This document shows positions 1 to 8,593 of a stretch of DNA of 42,772 bases, piece by piece. The notes below the pieces were generated by a model. The model did not search any database, had not been told where the DNA came from, and worked only from the letters and a program-made list of their open reading frames with translations. The position numbers and the translations under genes were made by a program. The DNA lies in NCBI GenBank assembly GCA_028284925.1, contig JANQQT010000154.1:1-42772 (forward strand). The letters run 5' to 3'. The DNA is from Phycisphaeraceae bacterium (GTDB taxonomy: Bacteria > Planctomycetota > Phycisphaerae > Phycisphaerales > Zrk34). Positions within the stretch are counted from its first letter, which is position 1; each line of letters starts with the position of its first letter.

Positions 1-393
1 GGGGAAGGACCGTTTGCATGGTCGTCCATAATAGCCATTCACCGGCTCCAGTCTCTTGGCGTGCGGCGTGTGCCGGAGCCCCTTGGTTCGTTCCATCCAT
101 CAGATTTCACCTCAATCGTCCCGATGGACATTGTGTTTCGAAAAACTTTGTCGTCAGAGTCTGAATTCTCATGAGAGTGCCATAGGGCTGTCACCGGCGA
201 TCTTGTTAGGGAAATTTAAGGATGATAGAAGTATGTGTATGAGATATGGCCACCCCTCCGAAGACTTGTCACCAAATCGCCTTATGACGGGGTTGTACGA
301 CCCAGGCGCCCCTTATCGGGGATGGTGCCGTCTTCATGGGTTCAAAGCCGGTGTCCCGCGTTGCCGGAGACCGATGGCGCTAATTGGCATGCA

Positions 394-478
394 GCGCCAG
401 AAGGTCGTGGTTCAGGAGGACGGGGTTCGGAAGTGCAAGGTTCAGAAGTCCGTGGTCCGGAAGTGTGGGGCTCGAGAG
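394..478. repeat. degenerate 15-base tandem repeat, about 5-6 units
   Basis: Units start at 394 (degenerate), 409, 424, 439, 454 and 469 (partial). The consensus is close to GGTTCAGAAGTCCGT, with most units sharing GGTTC-GGAAGT or GGTTC-AGAAGT. The 15-base period keeps all frames open, so it encodes a pentapeptide repeat of the type GSEVR in one plus frame and SEPRT in the opposite strand. The flanking frames do not look coding, so it is best treated as a non-coding minisatellite-like repeat. Confidence 0.75.
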
Positions 479-791
479 CACTTAGCCATTTCCGCGAGTT
501 CAAAACGTCTATCACGGAGTGCCCGAGACGGGGTATGGGTACCGGAGACTGTGCGATCAAATGATGTATTTTTGCGTTATCCGCAGCGATTCATCAGCAC
601 AAACTTCGGAACGGATCAGAGCCCGGATGGTTCTGTTCCAGGGCATCGGGTTTTCGAGTGCACCCCTGTCTCACTCGTGCGACGTCTCAAGTCATATGCA
701 TGACCAACATAGGATTTTGGGATTTCGTCCCCGTTCGGGCATTCCATTTATAAGTGAGATTGGCTTCTCTCAGGATGTAATGTATTGGCAA

Positions 792-822
792 CCAATGAGT
801 GTACGGGGGAAACCCCCATTGG
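792..822 (-). terminator. candidate terminator hairpin after ubiX
   Basis: GGGGG (805-809), an AAA loop and CCCCC (813-817) form a tight hairpin. The flanking CCAATG (792-797) and CATTGG (817-822) can extend it with an internal bulge. It lies about 25 bases past the ubiX stop codon on the minus strand. There is no following T-run, so an intrinsic terminator is possible but not assured. Confidence 0.4.
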
Positions 823-846
823 AATTGGATTGCCATGCGATTTTCG

Positions 847-1452
847 CTACTCACTGCGAAAATTGGCAGGGGAGTCGGTCCATCGTACGTTGATATCATG
901 TTCTACGCCAATTAGATCCAAAAGCCGGCCCACCACGAATCCGACCAGTTCGTCAATCGACTGGGGAATCATATAGAACCCGGGATTGGTAGGTGCGATG
1001 ATCGCGCCAGCTTCCGTCGCCTGCTGCATGTTACGTATCTCTGTCAATCCCAGGGGCATCTCTCTATGCGCCAGAATCAAACGACGGCGTTCTTTCAGGC
1101 AGACATTTGCAGCTCGTGTGACCAGATTGCCACTCACGCCGTTTGCGATGGATGCGAGTGTGTTGTTCGAACACGGGCAGACGATCATACCGTCATGTAT
1201 GAACGATCCCGATGCGATCGCAGCGCCGACATCGCGATGACCATGTATTGTCACACCGTGATCTTCTTTCTCGCAAAGAGCCGCCGGGTCTATGCGTTCG
1301 AGTCCTAACTCATCATGCAATAATCTTTGCCCAAGGGGCGAGACTACAAGGTGGATTTCAATACCCGCGCGCGATAATTCGAACAGGAGACGTTTGGCAT
1401 AAATCGCTCCGCTTGCTCCTGTAATTGCTACTACCACGCGTTTGTTCGTCAC
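847..1452 (-). CDS. ubiX: flavin prenyltransferase UbiX
   Basis: This 201-residue protein has the full length of the UbiX/Pad1 family. It makes prenylated FMN from FMNH2 and dimethylallyl phosphate, the cofactor of UbiD-type decarboxylases in ubiquinone/menaquinone-type pathways or aromatic-acid metabolism. The N-terminus carries the Rossmann-like AITGASGAIYA flavin loop. The family block CPCSNNTLASIANG follows near the middle, and then the conserved LILAHREMPL segment with the Arg/Glu used in the active site. The start is GTG at 1452, chosen because of AAGGGTA about seven bases upstream. An ATG directly before it is out of frame and hits a stop at once. No ubiD partner lies in the window, so the pathway served cannot be named. 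It is followed on the same strand by a stem-loop at 792-822. Confidence 0.93.
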   Translation of the reverse strand: MTNKRVVVAITGASGAIYAKRLLFELSRAGIEIHLVVSPLGQRLLHDELGLERIDPAALCEKEDHGVTIHGHRDVGAAIASGSFIHDGMIVCPCSNNTLASIANGVSGNLVTRAANVCLKERRRLILAHREMPLGLTEIRNMQQATEAGAIIAPTNPGFYMIPQSIDELVGFVVGRLLDLIGVEHDINVRWTDSPANFRSE

Positions 1453-1500
1453 ATGCTTACCCTTGCAGTTAGCTGGCGTCTTGCTTGCCTGTCCACGACA

Positions 1501-2154
1501 TCAGATCCTTCGAAAGCCGATCAGCAATGCCAACTCCCGCCACTTCCAATAGCAGTCCACATCCTCAAAGCCTAATTCACGCAGCCAGACCAATTGAGTG
1601 TGTACATCCAGCAGTTTATTTGAAGGGTCCGGCCCATCGCCGTCGAGATTCAATTCCAACCAGAATCGCTCCTCAATAAATGAGGTTGGTGAGGCGACAT
1701 GCTCCAGATTGCAAAAAACACCTCCCGGATTCAGGCATTCGTAAATCTCGCCGTATATTTCCCTTTTTCGTTCATGCGTTAGATGATGAATCGCAAAGCT
1801 GGAAACTATCGCGTCAAACTTTCCAAAATCAGGTAGCCGATCACCCAGATCGTGCTCTTCGATCCTGATCTGCTCACGACCGGAAAAACGTTTGCGTGCA
1901 GCTTCAAGCATGGGTGGCGAAAAATCCAACCCAATGACCTGGGCATTTAGACATTTGCTCAGTATGAGCGCGATCAACCTGCCGTCTCCCGTCCCCAAAT
2001 CCAATACGCGTCGTGAATCGGCTGAGATTTCTGCCAATAAGGTCTCTTCACCTTCAATCCGATGAGGTACCTCGTCAGCAATACGCAGATATGCCAGCGC
2101 GTGTTCAGGCGATTTCCACTCGTGAAATTCCGTAGTTGAGTCTGGTTCGATCAT
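1501..2154 (-). CDS. class I SAM-dependent methyltransferase
   Basis: The 217-residue protein has a seven-strand Rossmann methyltransferase core. Motif I is VLDLGTGDGRL near residue 60. An acidic residue ends strand 2 (IGLDFSPPML), and the FDAIVSSFAIHHL motif IV/post-IV block lies near residue 115. The arrangement matches Methyltransf_25/UbiE-like small-molecule methyltransferases, but the substrate cannot be read from the sequence. The C-terminal third is shorter and ends with a WLRELGFEDVDCYWKW element, often the strand that closes this fold. It lies between ubiX (48 bases away) and putA on the same strand, and the neighbourhood gives no clear pathway link. The ATG at 2154 has only a weak ribosome site. 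Confidence 0.85.
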   Translation of the reverse strand: MIEPDSTTEFHEWKSPEHALAYLRIADEVPHRIEGEETLLAEISADSRRVLDLGTGDGRLIALILSKCLNAQVIGLDFSPPMLEAARKRFSGREQIRIEEHDLGDRLPDFGKFDAIVSSFAIHHLTHERKREIYGEIYECLNPGGVFCNLEHVASPTSFIEERFWLELNLDGDGPDPSNKLLDVHTQLVWLRELGFEDVDCYWKWRELALLIGFRRI

Positions 2155-2226
2155 TGTGACCGATTCTAGGAGAACCGAACCGGTGTTGCGCTTCGACGGC
2201 GACTACCGCACAAAACCCGTGCCTCT

Positions 2227-5200
2227 TTAGTCAATAGAACCCTCACCCGGCGCGAATCCTCTACGCAACGTATTTTCCGTCACTGTACGCGGATGAACAA
2301 ATTGCATTAAGTAATCCGGGCCGCCCGCCTTGGCGTTCGTGCCCGACATCTTCATTCCACCAAACGGTTGACGATTCACAATCGCACCGGTGATCTTCTG
2401 GTTCAGGTACAGATTGCCTACACGATACTCCTTCTTTGCCTGATCCAGATGGGCGGGACTTCTTGAATAAACACCTCCGGTAAGCGCATAGCGACTGTTC
2501 ATGGCAATCTCGATCGCCTCGTCGAAGTTCTTTGCGCGCATCACCGCCAGGACAGGGCCAAAAATTTCTTCCTGCGCCAATCTCGAAGCCGGGTCAACCT
2601 CTGCGAAAATCGCAGGAGGTACGTAAAACCCGTCGTTAGGCCTGGCAGAATTCTCCTGAAAGATCAGCCGATGTTCTGATTTCGATTGTTCTATCGTCGA
2701 ACAGATTCGATCATACGCCTCTCGATCAATGACTGGGCCCAAGAACGTCGCCGGGTCACTCGGCGGTCCAATCCGCAATGACCGTGTCGTCTCAACCAAT
2801 CGCTCAAGAAACGCATTGTACAGATCACCCACCACGATCACGCGTGAACACGCGCTGCATTTCTGCCCCGCGTAGCCGAATGCTGAGTGAGCTACGCCCA
2901 AAACCGCATCATCCAGATCCGCATCCATATCCACCACGATGGCATTCTTGCCGCCCATTTCGGCGATGATATGTTTGAGATGGTCCTGCCCATCGGCAAA
3001 CTCCGCAGCATTGCGATTGATCAGGCAGCCGACCGCCTGTGATCCGGTGAAATTGACGAATGCCACACGCCCATCCTTAACCAACGCGTCACCGGCTTCA
3101 TCGCCACCCGGCAAATAATTCAAGACACCCTTCGGAACACCTGCGTCATGCAGAAGCGTGGTGAGTTGGGCCGCGATGATTGGTGTTTGCGGGGGAGGCT
3201 TAATGACCACCGTATTGCCGGTCACCAATGGGGCTGCCGCCATTCCTGTGAGTATGGCTAACGGAAAATTCCACGGGCCGATCACCGCGCCCACACCTCT
3301 CGGCTCGTAGACATAATGATTTGTCTGGCCCGCGACGTGTAATGCGATTCCCTTGTCCAGCCGAAGCGCTTCCGATGCGTAATACTCCAGGAAGTCAATC
3401 GCCTCCACCACATCCGCATCTGCCTCTCGCCAGGGTTTGCCGGCTTCCAATATCAGCCAGGCCGCAAATTCCTCCCGCTTGGCGCGCATCATTTTTGCCG
3501 CTTGCCGTATGACGGCCACACGATCCTGCGCGGAAGTATCTCGCCATGATGCAAGCGCCATGGTCGCCGCTTCTACTGTTCTCTCCACATGAACGCTGGT
3601 CGCTGATGACGCCAGTCCGATGACCTGCTCAGGATTTGCCGGATTAACAGAGCGGATCAACTCTTCCGTCGAATGCGGCTCACCGTCGATAAGAATTGGA
3701 TATCTTCGCCCCAGACGCGTCGACACATAACCAATCGCTGACCGCATCGCCAGACGCTCGGATTCATCCGTATATCGTCTTACAGGCTCATTTTCAAAAG
3801 CAGTTTCGCCTGGAGAAGTTTCTTCTCGTTCCGGCAACACTGTCGCATCGTCGTAGAACTCCTCATCTTCATCTTTTACCTCCTCCATCCACGATGAACT
3901 TAGTGATTCCGGAACACTCGGTTTTCGCAAAAGGTCTTCAACAGGCGCATCATCCTTCATACCCAATGCCCCAAACGACTGACTGCCTGAATTCTCCAGT
4001 AGTCTCCTAACCAAGTATGCCATTCCTGGAATTAGCTTGCCAAACGGCACGTATACACGCAGTCTCTGATTCGCTTCGACCAGGCGTTGCTTCAAAGGAT
4101 CAGCCATGCCATATAGCATCTGTAATTCATACTGGTCGGGCCGTAATCCGATTTCTTGTGCGAGCGCCATCGTCATTGCAAGTGATCGGACATTGTGTGT
4201 CCCTGCCGCAAGTTCGATATGCGGGTAATTTTCCATCAGCAGACGCAAACAGAATTCGTAACAGGCATCTGTCTCGGTCTTATGGGTCCAGACCGGGACA
4301 GGCCAACCATGTTGGTGCGCAATCACCGTCTCTGCATCCCAGTACGCACCACGTACCAATCGAACTGTGAAAGGTGTTCTCCGTTCCCTGGCAAACGAAA
4401 CCAACCCCTTCAAATCCTCCGGCGCATCCCGCAGATAGGCCTGAATTGCAATCCCCACGTCAGGCCAGTTTACAAACTCCTCTTCACTGATGATCTCCTT
4501 GAAAATCTCAATCGTCGTGTCTTTCGTGTCATAATCCTCCATATCCAACGTGACGAAAGATCGGTTGGCTTTTGCCTCCTGCAATAGCGGTCGCAATCTA
4601 TCCTTAACACGTCGCGCTGTTTCCTCGGGCGCGATTGCATCAAATTGCGAATACAGAGCTGTGATCTTGATCGAGAGATTCAGTCGTGGGCAATGTCTCC
4701 CACTTACCGTATCCATGCGGTTGCCTGACCAACTCGCTACGATGGGGCTCAAGTCTCGTATTAGCTCCAGGTATCGAGCCTGATAGGTTTTTGCCTCCGC
4801 CTCGCAGATGACCGCTTCACCAAGAAGGTCAAGCGTAAACCCCATTTCATTGTCATGGAGCCGGTTCAACGCATGTTTGGCGGTACTGACACGATCACCC
4901 GCAATGAACCTTTTGGCCATTCTGCCCGCCAACCCGCGTACGATAGGTGCGACCAGATGTGATGCAACCTCATTCCGCGCTGCGTGCATCGTCCAGTGTG
5001 CCAGCCCCGGAAATGGAATTGGAAGATCCAGATCATGAAAGTAATCATCCAGGTGGCGTGTGAGATCCGAGTCTCTTTTCAGTGACGGGAGTACATCCAC
5101 AAAGCGCAACGCCGCCACGCGCGTTTTCTCTTCGGCCATGATTCGATCAAGAATCGCGTCCTGGGAAATGAACCGATGCCACCACCGTCGTTCGGAATTT

Positions 5201-5289
5201 TTCGTGGTCAAAAGGTCCCGACCGATTTCCTCAATCCGTTTTTCCAACTCTGACATTGCGTGATCCTGATACAACTGTTTGAGGCCCAT
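2227..5289 (-). CDS. putA: bifunctional proline dehydrogenase / L-glutamate gamma-semialdehyde dehydrogenase
   Basis: A 1020-residue PutA that oxidises proline to pyrroline-5-carboxylate (FAD) and then to glutamate (NAD+). The N-terminal half (roughly 90-460) is the proline dehydrogenase barrel, with LNLSIKITALYSQ, VTLDMEDYDTKDTT, VRLVRGAYWD and the C-terminal barrel motif QMLYGMAD. The aldehyde dehydrogenase half (about 530-990) has GPWNFPLAI, VNFTGSQAVG, EMGGKNAI and the catalytic Cys of GQKCSACSR, Cys811 counted from the first Met. No ribbon-helix-helix DNA-binding domain is present, so it is an enzyme-only short PutA. A charged, acidic linker near 465-500 joins the halves. The first Met is at 5289. 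A second in-frame ATG at 5256 (MSELEKRIEEI) has AGGATC upstream and may be the true start. A 15-base palindrome lies 57-71 bases upstream of the first Met. Confidence 0.95.
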   Translation of the reverse strand: MGLKQLYQDHAMSELEKRIEEIGRDLLTTKNSERRWWHRFISQDAILDRIMAEEKTRVAALRFVDVLPSLKRDSDLTRHLDDYFHDLDLPIPFPGLAHWTMHAARNEVASHLVAPIVRGLAGRMAKRFIAGDRVSTAKHALNRLHDNEMGFTLDLLGEAVICEAEAKTYQARYLELIRDLSPIVASWSGNRMDTVSGRHCPRLNLSIKITALYSQFDAIAPEETARRVKDRLRPLLQEAKANRSFVTLDMEDYDTKDTTIEIFKEIISEEEFVNWPDVGIAIQAYLRDAPEDLKGLVSFARERRTPFTVRLVRGAYWDAETVIAHQHGWPVPVWTHKTETDACYEFCLRLLMENYPHIELAAGTHNVRSLAMTMALAQEIGLRPDQYELQMLYGMADPLKQRLVEANQRLRVYVPFGKLIPGMAYLVRRLLENSGSQSFGALGMKDDAPVEDLLRKPSVPESLSSSWMEEVKDEDEEFYDDATVLPEREETSPGETAFENEPVRRYTDESERLAMRSAIGYVSTRLGRRYPILIDGEPHSTEELIRSVNPANPEQVIGLASSATSVHVERTVEAATMALASWRDTSAQDRVAVIRQAAKMMRAKREEFAAWLILEAGKPWREADADVVEAIDFLEYYASEALRLDKGIALHVAGQTNHYVYEPRGVGAVIGPWNFPLAILTGMAAAPLVTGNTVVIKPPPQTPIIAAQLTTLLHDAGVPKGVLNYLPGGDEAGDALVKDGRVAFVNFTGSQAVGCLINRNAAEFADGQDHLKHIIAEMGGKNAIVVDMDADLDDAVLGVAHSAFGYAGQKCSACSRVIVVGDLYNAFLERLVETTRSLRIGPPSDPATFLGPVIDREAYDRICSTIEQSKSEHRLIFQENSARPNDGFYVPPAIFAEVDPASRLAQEEIFGPVLAVMRAKNFDEAIEIAMNSRYALTGGVYSRSPAHLDQAKKEYRVGNLYLNQKITGAIVNRQPFGGMKMSGTNAKAGGPDYLMQFVHPRTVTENTLRRGFAPGEGSID

Positions 5290-5345
5290 CCATTTGCCGC
5301 CGAATGGTATACCCTACGCGAAGCGTCATGTCATCCATGGATTCG

Positions 5346-5360
5346 CAACTTACAAAGTTG
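5346..5360. promoter_or_regulatory. palindrome upstream of putA, candidate operator
   Basis: CAACTT-ACA-AAGTTG is a perfect 6+3+6 inverted repeat located 57-71 bases before the first putA start codon. Position and symmetry suit a dimeric repressor or activator site. This PutA lacks its own DNA-binding domain, so a separate regulator would be required. No protein evidence is visible in the window. Confidence 0.3.
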
Positions 5361-5445
5361 GCGATTATTCCTTGTCGGAAAACCTCTAAAGTGATATAAA
5401 TGGACCGACTTGGAGAATGGCAGGGATACACGCAAACCAAATAGC

Positions 5446-5481
5446 AAAACCGCCGCCAAAGGGGACTTGGCGGCGGTTTTT
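5446..5481 (-). terminator. intrinsic terminator of the RRM gene
   Basis: A ten-base GC-rich stem, CCGCCGCCAA (5450-5459) with TTGGCGGCGG (5467-5476), has a seven-base loop and is flanked by A-runs and T-runs that extend the stem. Read on the minus strand it ends in TTTTGCTATTT and lies 55 bases beyond the RRM gene stop. It also ends in TTTTT on the plus strand, so it could act in both directions. It separates the RRM gene from putA. Confidence 0.85.
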
Positions 5482-5535
5482 ATTCTTGAATTTAATGATG
5501 CCGATCGAGAGGCGGAGCCAACAACCCTCAATTAC

Positions 5536-5940
5536 TCAGCAGTTGCCCCGATTGTCGTCATCCGCGGCAGAATATCCTGCGCTGCCCGGCGGTCGCGATG
5601 GACGAGAGCGCGGCACGCTCATACGCGGACGCGATCGGCGCGAGGGACGGTGCGACTTGCGACGCTTGACCGGCTTTTGGAATTTCTTGCCGTGTGCTTC
5701 CTTGAAATATACTCGGCGACCGTCCATTTCGACCTTGCCGATCTGATTGACGGCTTCCCGGCCCGCTTCCTTGTCTTTTGTCAAAATAAACCCGTACCCC
5801 TTGCTCTCGCCGGATTCTTCATCGCGAACGATCACAATATCCTCAATGGTAATACGCGGTTCAAACAACTTACGAAGGTCATCCTCCGTCGTTGTGAAGT
5901 TCATATTCCCTACAAAGATTTTTAACGTCGTTTTAGCCAT
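5536..5940 (-). CDS. single-RRM RNA-binding protein
   Basis: A 134-residue protein that is one RNA recognition motif followed by a basic tail. RNP2 is IFVGNMNF near residues 7-14 and RNP1 is KGYGFILT near 49-56, both with the aromatic residues that stack on RNA bases. The C-terminal ~45 residues are rich in Arg, Ser and Pro (RRSRPRMSVPRSRPSRPP), like the tails of cyanobacterial-type Rbp proteins. Bacterial RRM proteins of this size bind single-stranded RNA and are often cold- or stress-related. The frame is open upstream to 6132, but ATG at 5940 is preferred: AGGAG lies nine bases before it and the RRM fold begins right after it. It is monocistronic with an intrinsic terminator at 5446-5481. 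A hairpin at 6019-6039 may lie in its leader. Confidence 0.88.
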   Translation of the reverse strand: MAKTTLKIFVGNMNFTTTEDDLRKLFEPRITIEDIVIVRDEESGESKGYGFILTKDKEAGREAVNQIGKVEMDGRRVYFKEAHGKKFQKPVKRRKSHRPSRRSRPRMSVPRSRPSRPPGSAGYSAADDDNRGNC

Positions 5941-6018
5941 TTCCCTGGACTCCTCTTCAACCGTTATTGACTTGCGCCTACACTGCCCTGTTACCGAGCC
6001 ATCGGAGCGAGTGTCCTT

Positions 6019-6039
6019 ATCGACCACCTGCTGGTCGAT
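6019..6039. promoter_or_regulatory. hairpin upstream of the RRM gene
   Basis: ATCGACCA-CCTGC-TGGTCGAT is a perfect 8-base stem with a five-base loop, about 80-100 bases upstream of the RRM start codon. It may be an element of the 5' leader (a possible autoregulatory target of the RNA-binding protein) or a DNA operator. The transcription start is not visible, so which it is cannot be decided here. Confidence 0.35.
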
Positions 6040-6157
6040 CTGCGACAAGTTTAACAGGATTGTTCCAGTTTGCCAAATCGGGAGGCTTTCTTCCCTTTTC
6101 TCAATGCCGCGCCGAGTCCCCTTTAGACTCATGCGTAACGCGACGGACAGACCTGAT

Positions 6158-6163
6158 TATAAT
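6158..6163 (+). promoter_or_regulatory. -10 element for the small gene at 6202
   Basis: A perfect TATAAT lies 39 bases before the GTG start at 6202, predicting a transcript start near 6170 and a leader of about 32 bases. No good TTGACA-like -35 box sits at the right distance. Confidence 0.4.
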
Positions 6164-6201
6164 GGATTCTCCGACCAATTACCAGTAAAAAAGAGACTAA
6201 A

Positions 6202-6498
6202 GTGTCAACGTCCGATAGTCACGAGCTTAGTGTAATGATCCGCGTCATGTTCGATAACGAACGAGAAGCCATGGGTATTGATGCGTCCGCGTCCAATTAT
6301 TTCGATGCGGCCCATGATCCCCAAGCCAATCTGGAGCTGCTCGCCGCCCTTGTTGCCAAGGCCAACTGCATGGCAGCCGTCCTGATTGGGGATGTGGAGC
6401 GTCAGGATTCTGAAAAGAAGAAACTCTACGAGTTATATGCCGCGCTGAAAGAGGAGCTTCTCAACGACATGATAAGTCGCCTCGAAGAGGCCGAATAG
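6202..6498 (+). CDS. small uncharacterised acidic protein
   Basis: A 98-residue, mostly helical, acidic protein that I do not recognise. It has no signal peptide, membrane segment or Cys/His metal site. Residues ~33-70 read as an amphipathic helix (PQANLELLAALVAKANC) and the C-terminus is a charged helix (EKKKLYELYAALKEELLNDMISRLEEAE), which suggests a helical-bundle or dimeric protein. The frame starts at GTG 6202, and an in-frame ATG at 6235 is an alternative. A TATAAT box at 6158-6163 supports transcription in this direction. It sits alone between the divergent RRM gene and the convergent antiporter gene. Base use and helical periodicity make it likely to be real. Confidence 0.6.
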   Translation: MSTSDSHELSVMIRVMFDNEREAMGIDASASNYFDAAHDPQANLELLAALVAKANCMAAVLIGDVERQDSEKKKLYELYAALKEELLNDMISRLEEAE

Positions 6499-6644
6499 AA
6501 TGACCATACCCGCTGTCGTATTTGGGATTTGCTCTCATGGACGCAACCTTCCAGCCCGCGCGACTCAGTTCACCGGATTCAGGGAATAAGTGGAATTTAC
6601 CTGAAATGCCTAATGCCTGCCGTCTGAAGTAGTTCAACTGCCGA

Positions 6645-8411
6645 CTATCCACTCATCATTGGCACGACGACATACAAATAGGCTGCCCATACGAGAATAT
6701 AGATTGGAACAAGGATTGGCAGCGCATATTTCAACATGTATCCGAAGAAACTCGGCATCGTAATTCCGGCGGATTCGGCAATCGACTTCACCATAAAGTT
6801 TGGCCCGTTACCGATATACGTACATGCACCAAAGAACACCGCACCGACGGAAATCGCAATCAAATAAATCGCCAATGCCGGATTGCCCAACAACATACTG
6901 ATCGTCATGTGGTGATTAAGCTTCTCGTCGTAAGACGAATCCTCTAAAGAACTCTTGGTAAACAGATCCGGGTGGTCCTTGTGCAATTCGTTTACAGCCA
7001 TCTGCGCTTCTTCCGGCAAACCCGTCGGTGGCTTGCCCGTATCCATCGTCGCCGCCGCCTTGACGCTTGTCCTGGCAACGGCCAATGCGTCGGCATGGTT
7101 CTTTTCAATCTCGCCCTGTTTTGTTGCCAGGAATACCAGATAGGTGGGGGCGTTATCCAGCACGGCAGAGAGCGAACCGGTCACATAGTAATATTGCGTC
7201 GGTTGTTTCAGGGGTATTTGCTCGCTGTTTGCCTGTAGCCAGTTCAACGCCGGTACCATGGTGGAGAAAATTCCGATGAACAGCAATGCCACCTCCCGAA
7301 TCGGTTCATAATTAAACTCATTCGATTCATAGATCTCCCGGCGCGTCATCAGCTTCGATCCAATGATCGCATATGCCATCATGATCTCCCGACTCCAAAG
7401 CAGTTCCACCGACATCCCCACCTTGAACATGCTCTTCATGAATACCCCGACGAGAATCAAGATGATGAACAGAAAGTTGTGATGGCCTGTCAGCGAGATT
7501 GCTTGTTCATCAGCAGTTCGCGAGGGCGCTTTTCGGTCGTCGTTCCGTGAATGTTTACTATCCACCACATAAAACACGATCAGCAAAATTATGCAGCACA
7601 TCAGCCAGAGCGGCCAACATGCTTTCAAGACCCAGAAAAACGGTACGCCCTTCAAGTACCCCATGAACAATGGCGGATCACCGATTGGCGTCAAACAACC
7701 TCCACAGTTTGCCACCAGGAAAATGAAAAACACGATGTGATAAGGGCGAATATGATCGCGATTAATTCGAATATACGGCCGAATCAACAGCATCGCCGCT
7801 CCCGTCGTTCCCACCACATTCGCAATGATCGCTCCATTGGCCAGCAGGATCGTATTCACCAGCGGGCTGCCCCGATGCTTCACGTCGATCACGATCCCTC
7901 CGGAAACGATGTACAGACTCGCCAGCAGCGCTATAAAACTGACGTACTCCTGCATCTCATGAAACCAGGCATGTTGTGCCGCCGTACCCGATCCACTCGC
8001 GTCTTTCAGGAAAAACAGGTAATAGACTGCCGTGATCGACCCCAAGGCAATCGAAATGTATGGATAATTCTTATGCCAGAAGTGTGCATTCACCAGCGGC
8101 ATCACCGCGATGCTTAGCAAAAGAAGTGCAAACGGCAATGCCCACCATAAGGTGACCACCACCTTCTCATGCCCTCCGTGATCCTCATCCTTTGCCTTTT
8201 GGCCTTCCCCCTCAGCTTCCTTCTTCACATCATCAACCTGTGATTTGGCCTTATCGGCGTCCACATCGGCCTTGGCGACTACCGCCGGTTCCCCTTGGCC
8301 TGGTGACACGTCTCGTCCATACCCTACGCTTGCCCAGGATGCGACCAGACTAAGGCATATGATGGAGACAAGGGTGACGAGTGTGATACGGTGGCTAGAA
8401 GTTGACTTCAT
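6645..8411 (-). CDS. sodium:proton antiporter / CitMHS-type transporter (NhaD-like)
   Basis: About 588 residues counted from the second Met (8411); a Met four codons earlier (8423) is also possible. The start at 8411 gives a clean signal-peptide-like first helix (SSHRITLVTLVSIICLSLV). A Lys/Glu/Asp-rich hydrophilic linker with an HGGHEK end follows (about 40-90), and then some ten to twelve hydrophobic segments. Family marks are ANVVGTTGAAMLLIRPYI, NCGGCLTPIGDPPLFMGYL and a second half with DNAPTYLVFLA and ACTYIGNGPNFMVKSIAE. These paired re-entrant-loop motifs define the ion-transporter (ArsB/NhaD/CitMHS) fold. Members of the PF16980-like branch are usually annotated as sodium:proton antiporters. 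A cytoplasmic insert of about 65 residues (KSSLEDSSYDEK region) separates the helices before the last pair. The gene is likely transcribed alone, 170 bases downstream of queG. Confidence 0.85.
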   Translation of the reverse strand: MKSTSSHRITLVTLVSIICLSLVASWASVGYGRDVSPGQGEPAVVAKADVDADKAKSQVDDVKKEAEGEGQKAKDEDHGGHEKVVVTLWWALPFALLLLSIAVMPLVNAHFWHKNYPYISIALGSITAVYYLFFLKDASGSGTAAQHAWFHEMQEYVSFIALLASLYIVSGGIVIDVKHRGSPLVNTILLANGAIIANVVGTTGAAMLLIRPYIRINRDHIRPYHIVFFIFLVANCGGCLTPIGDPPLFMGYLKGVPFFWVLKACWPLWLMCCIILLIVFYVVDSKHSRNDDRKAPSRTADEQAISLTGHHNFLFIILILVGVFMKSMFKVGMSVELLWSREIMMAYAIIGSKLMTRREIYESNEFNYEPIREVALLFIGIFSTMVPALNWLQANSEQIPLKQPTQYYYVTGSLSAVLDNAPTYLVFLATKQGEIEKNHADALAVARTSVKAAATMDTGKPPTGLPEEAQMAVNELHKDHPDLFTKSSLEDSSYDEKLNHHMTISMLLGNPALAIYLIAISVGAVFFGACTYIGNGPNFMVKSIAESAGITMPSFFGYMLKYALPILVPIYILVWAAYLYVVVPMMSG

Positions 8412-8593
8412 AACAGCATCCATGCTTGTGTGTTTTAAATTGGCCCGGAAAAACTACGATATACATGTGGACGATATCGGCGTTTTCGCGGGTTTTCTTG
8501 GATGGTTTACGCGTCTTTTTCACACTCAAATTTGCGCGGAATACATGGGGCAGATTGTCGCTCGGAACTGTAGAAGGACCAATAACCTCTTTT

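Larger units (their letters stand above)
1..846. other. non-coding or undetermined stretch upstream of ubiX
   Basis: Open frames of up to 215 codons exist here on the plus strand. Their translations are Arg/Ser/Pro-rich, change character along their length and match no family I recognise, and none has a clear ribosome binding site. I see no tRNA, RNase P, tmRNA or SRP signature. What can be supported is a short tandem repeat around 394-478 and a stem-loop at 792-822, listed separately. The left edge also holds an inverted pair GGCTCC (about 44-49) / GGAGCC (about 74-79) of unknown meaning. Confidence 0.5.

Noticed and set aside
56-703. 215-codon plus-strand frame at the left edge.
   Set aside because: Its product is Arg/Ser-rich with no motifs and includes the tandem repeat. 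It looks like a chance frame.
5941-6132. Upstream extension of the RRM protein to 198 residues.
   Set aside because: The extra 64 residues are not RRM-like and the ATG at 5940 has the better ribosome site.
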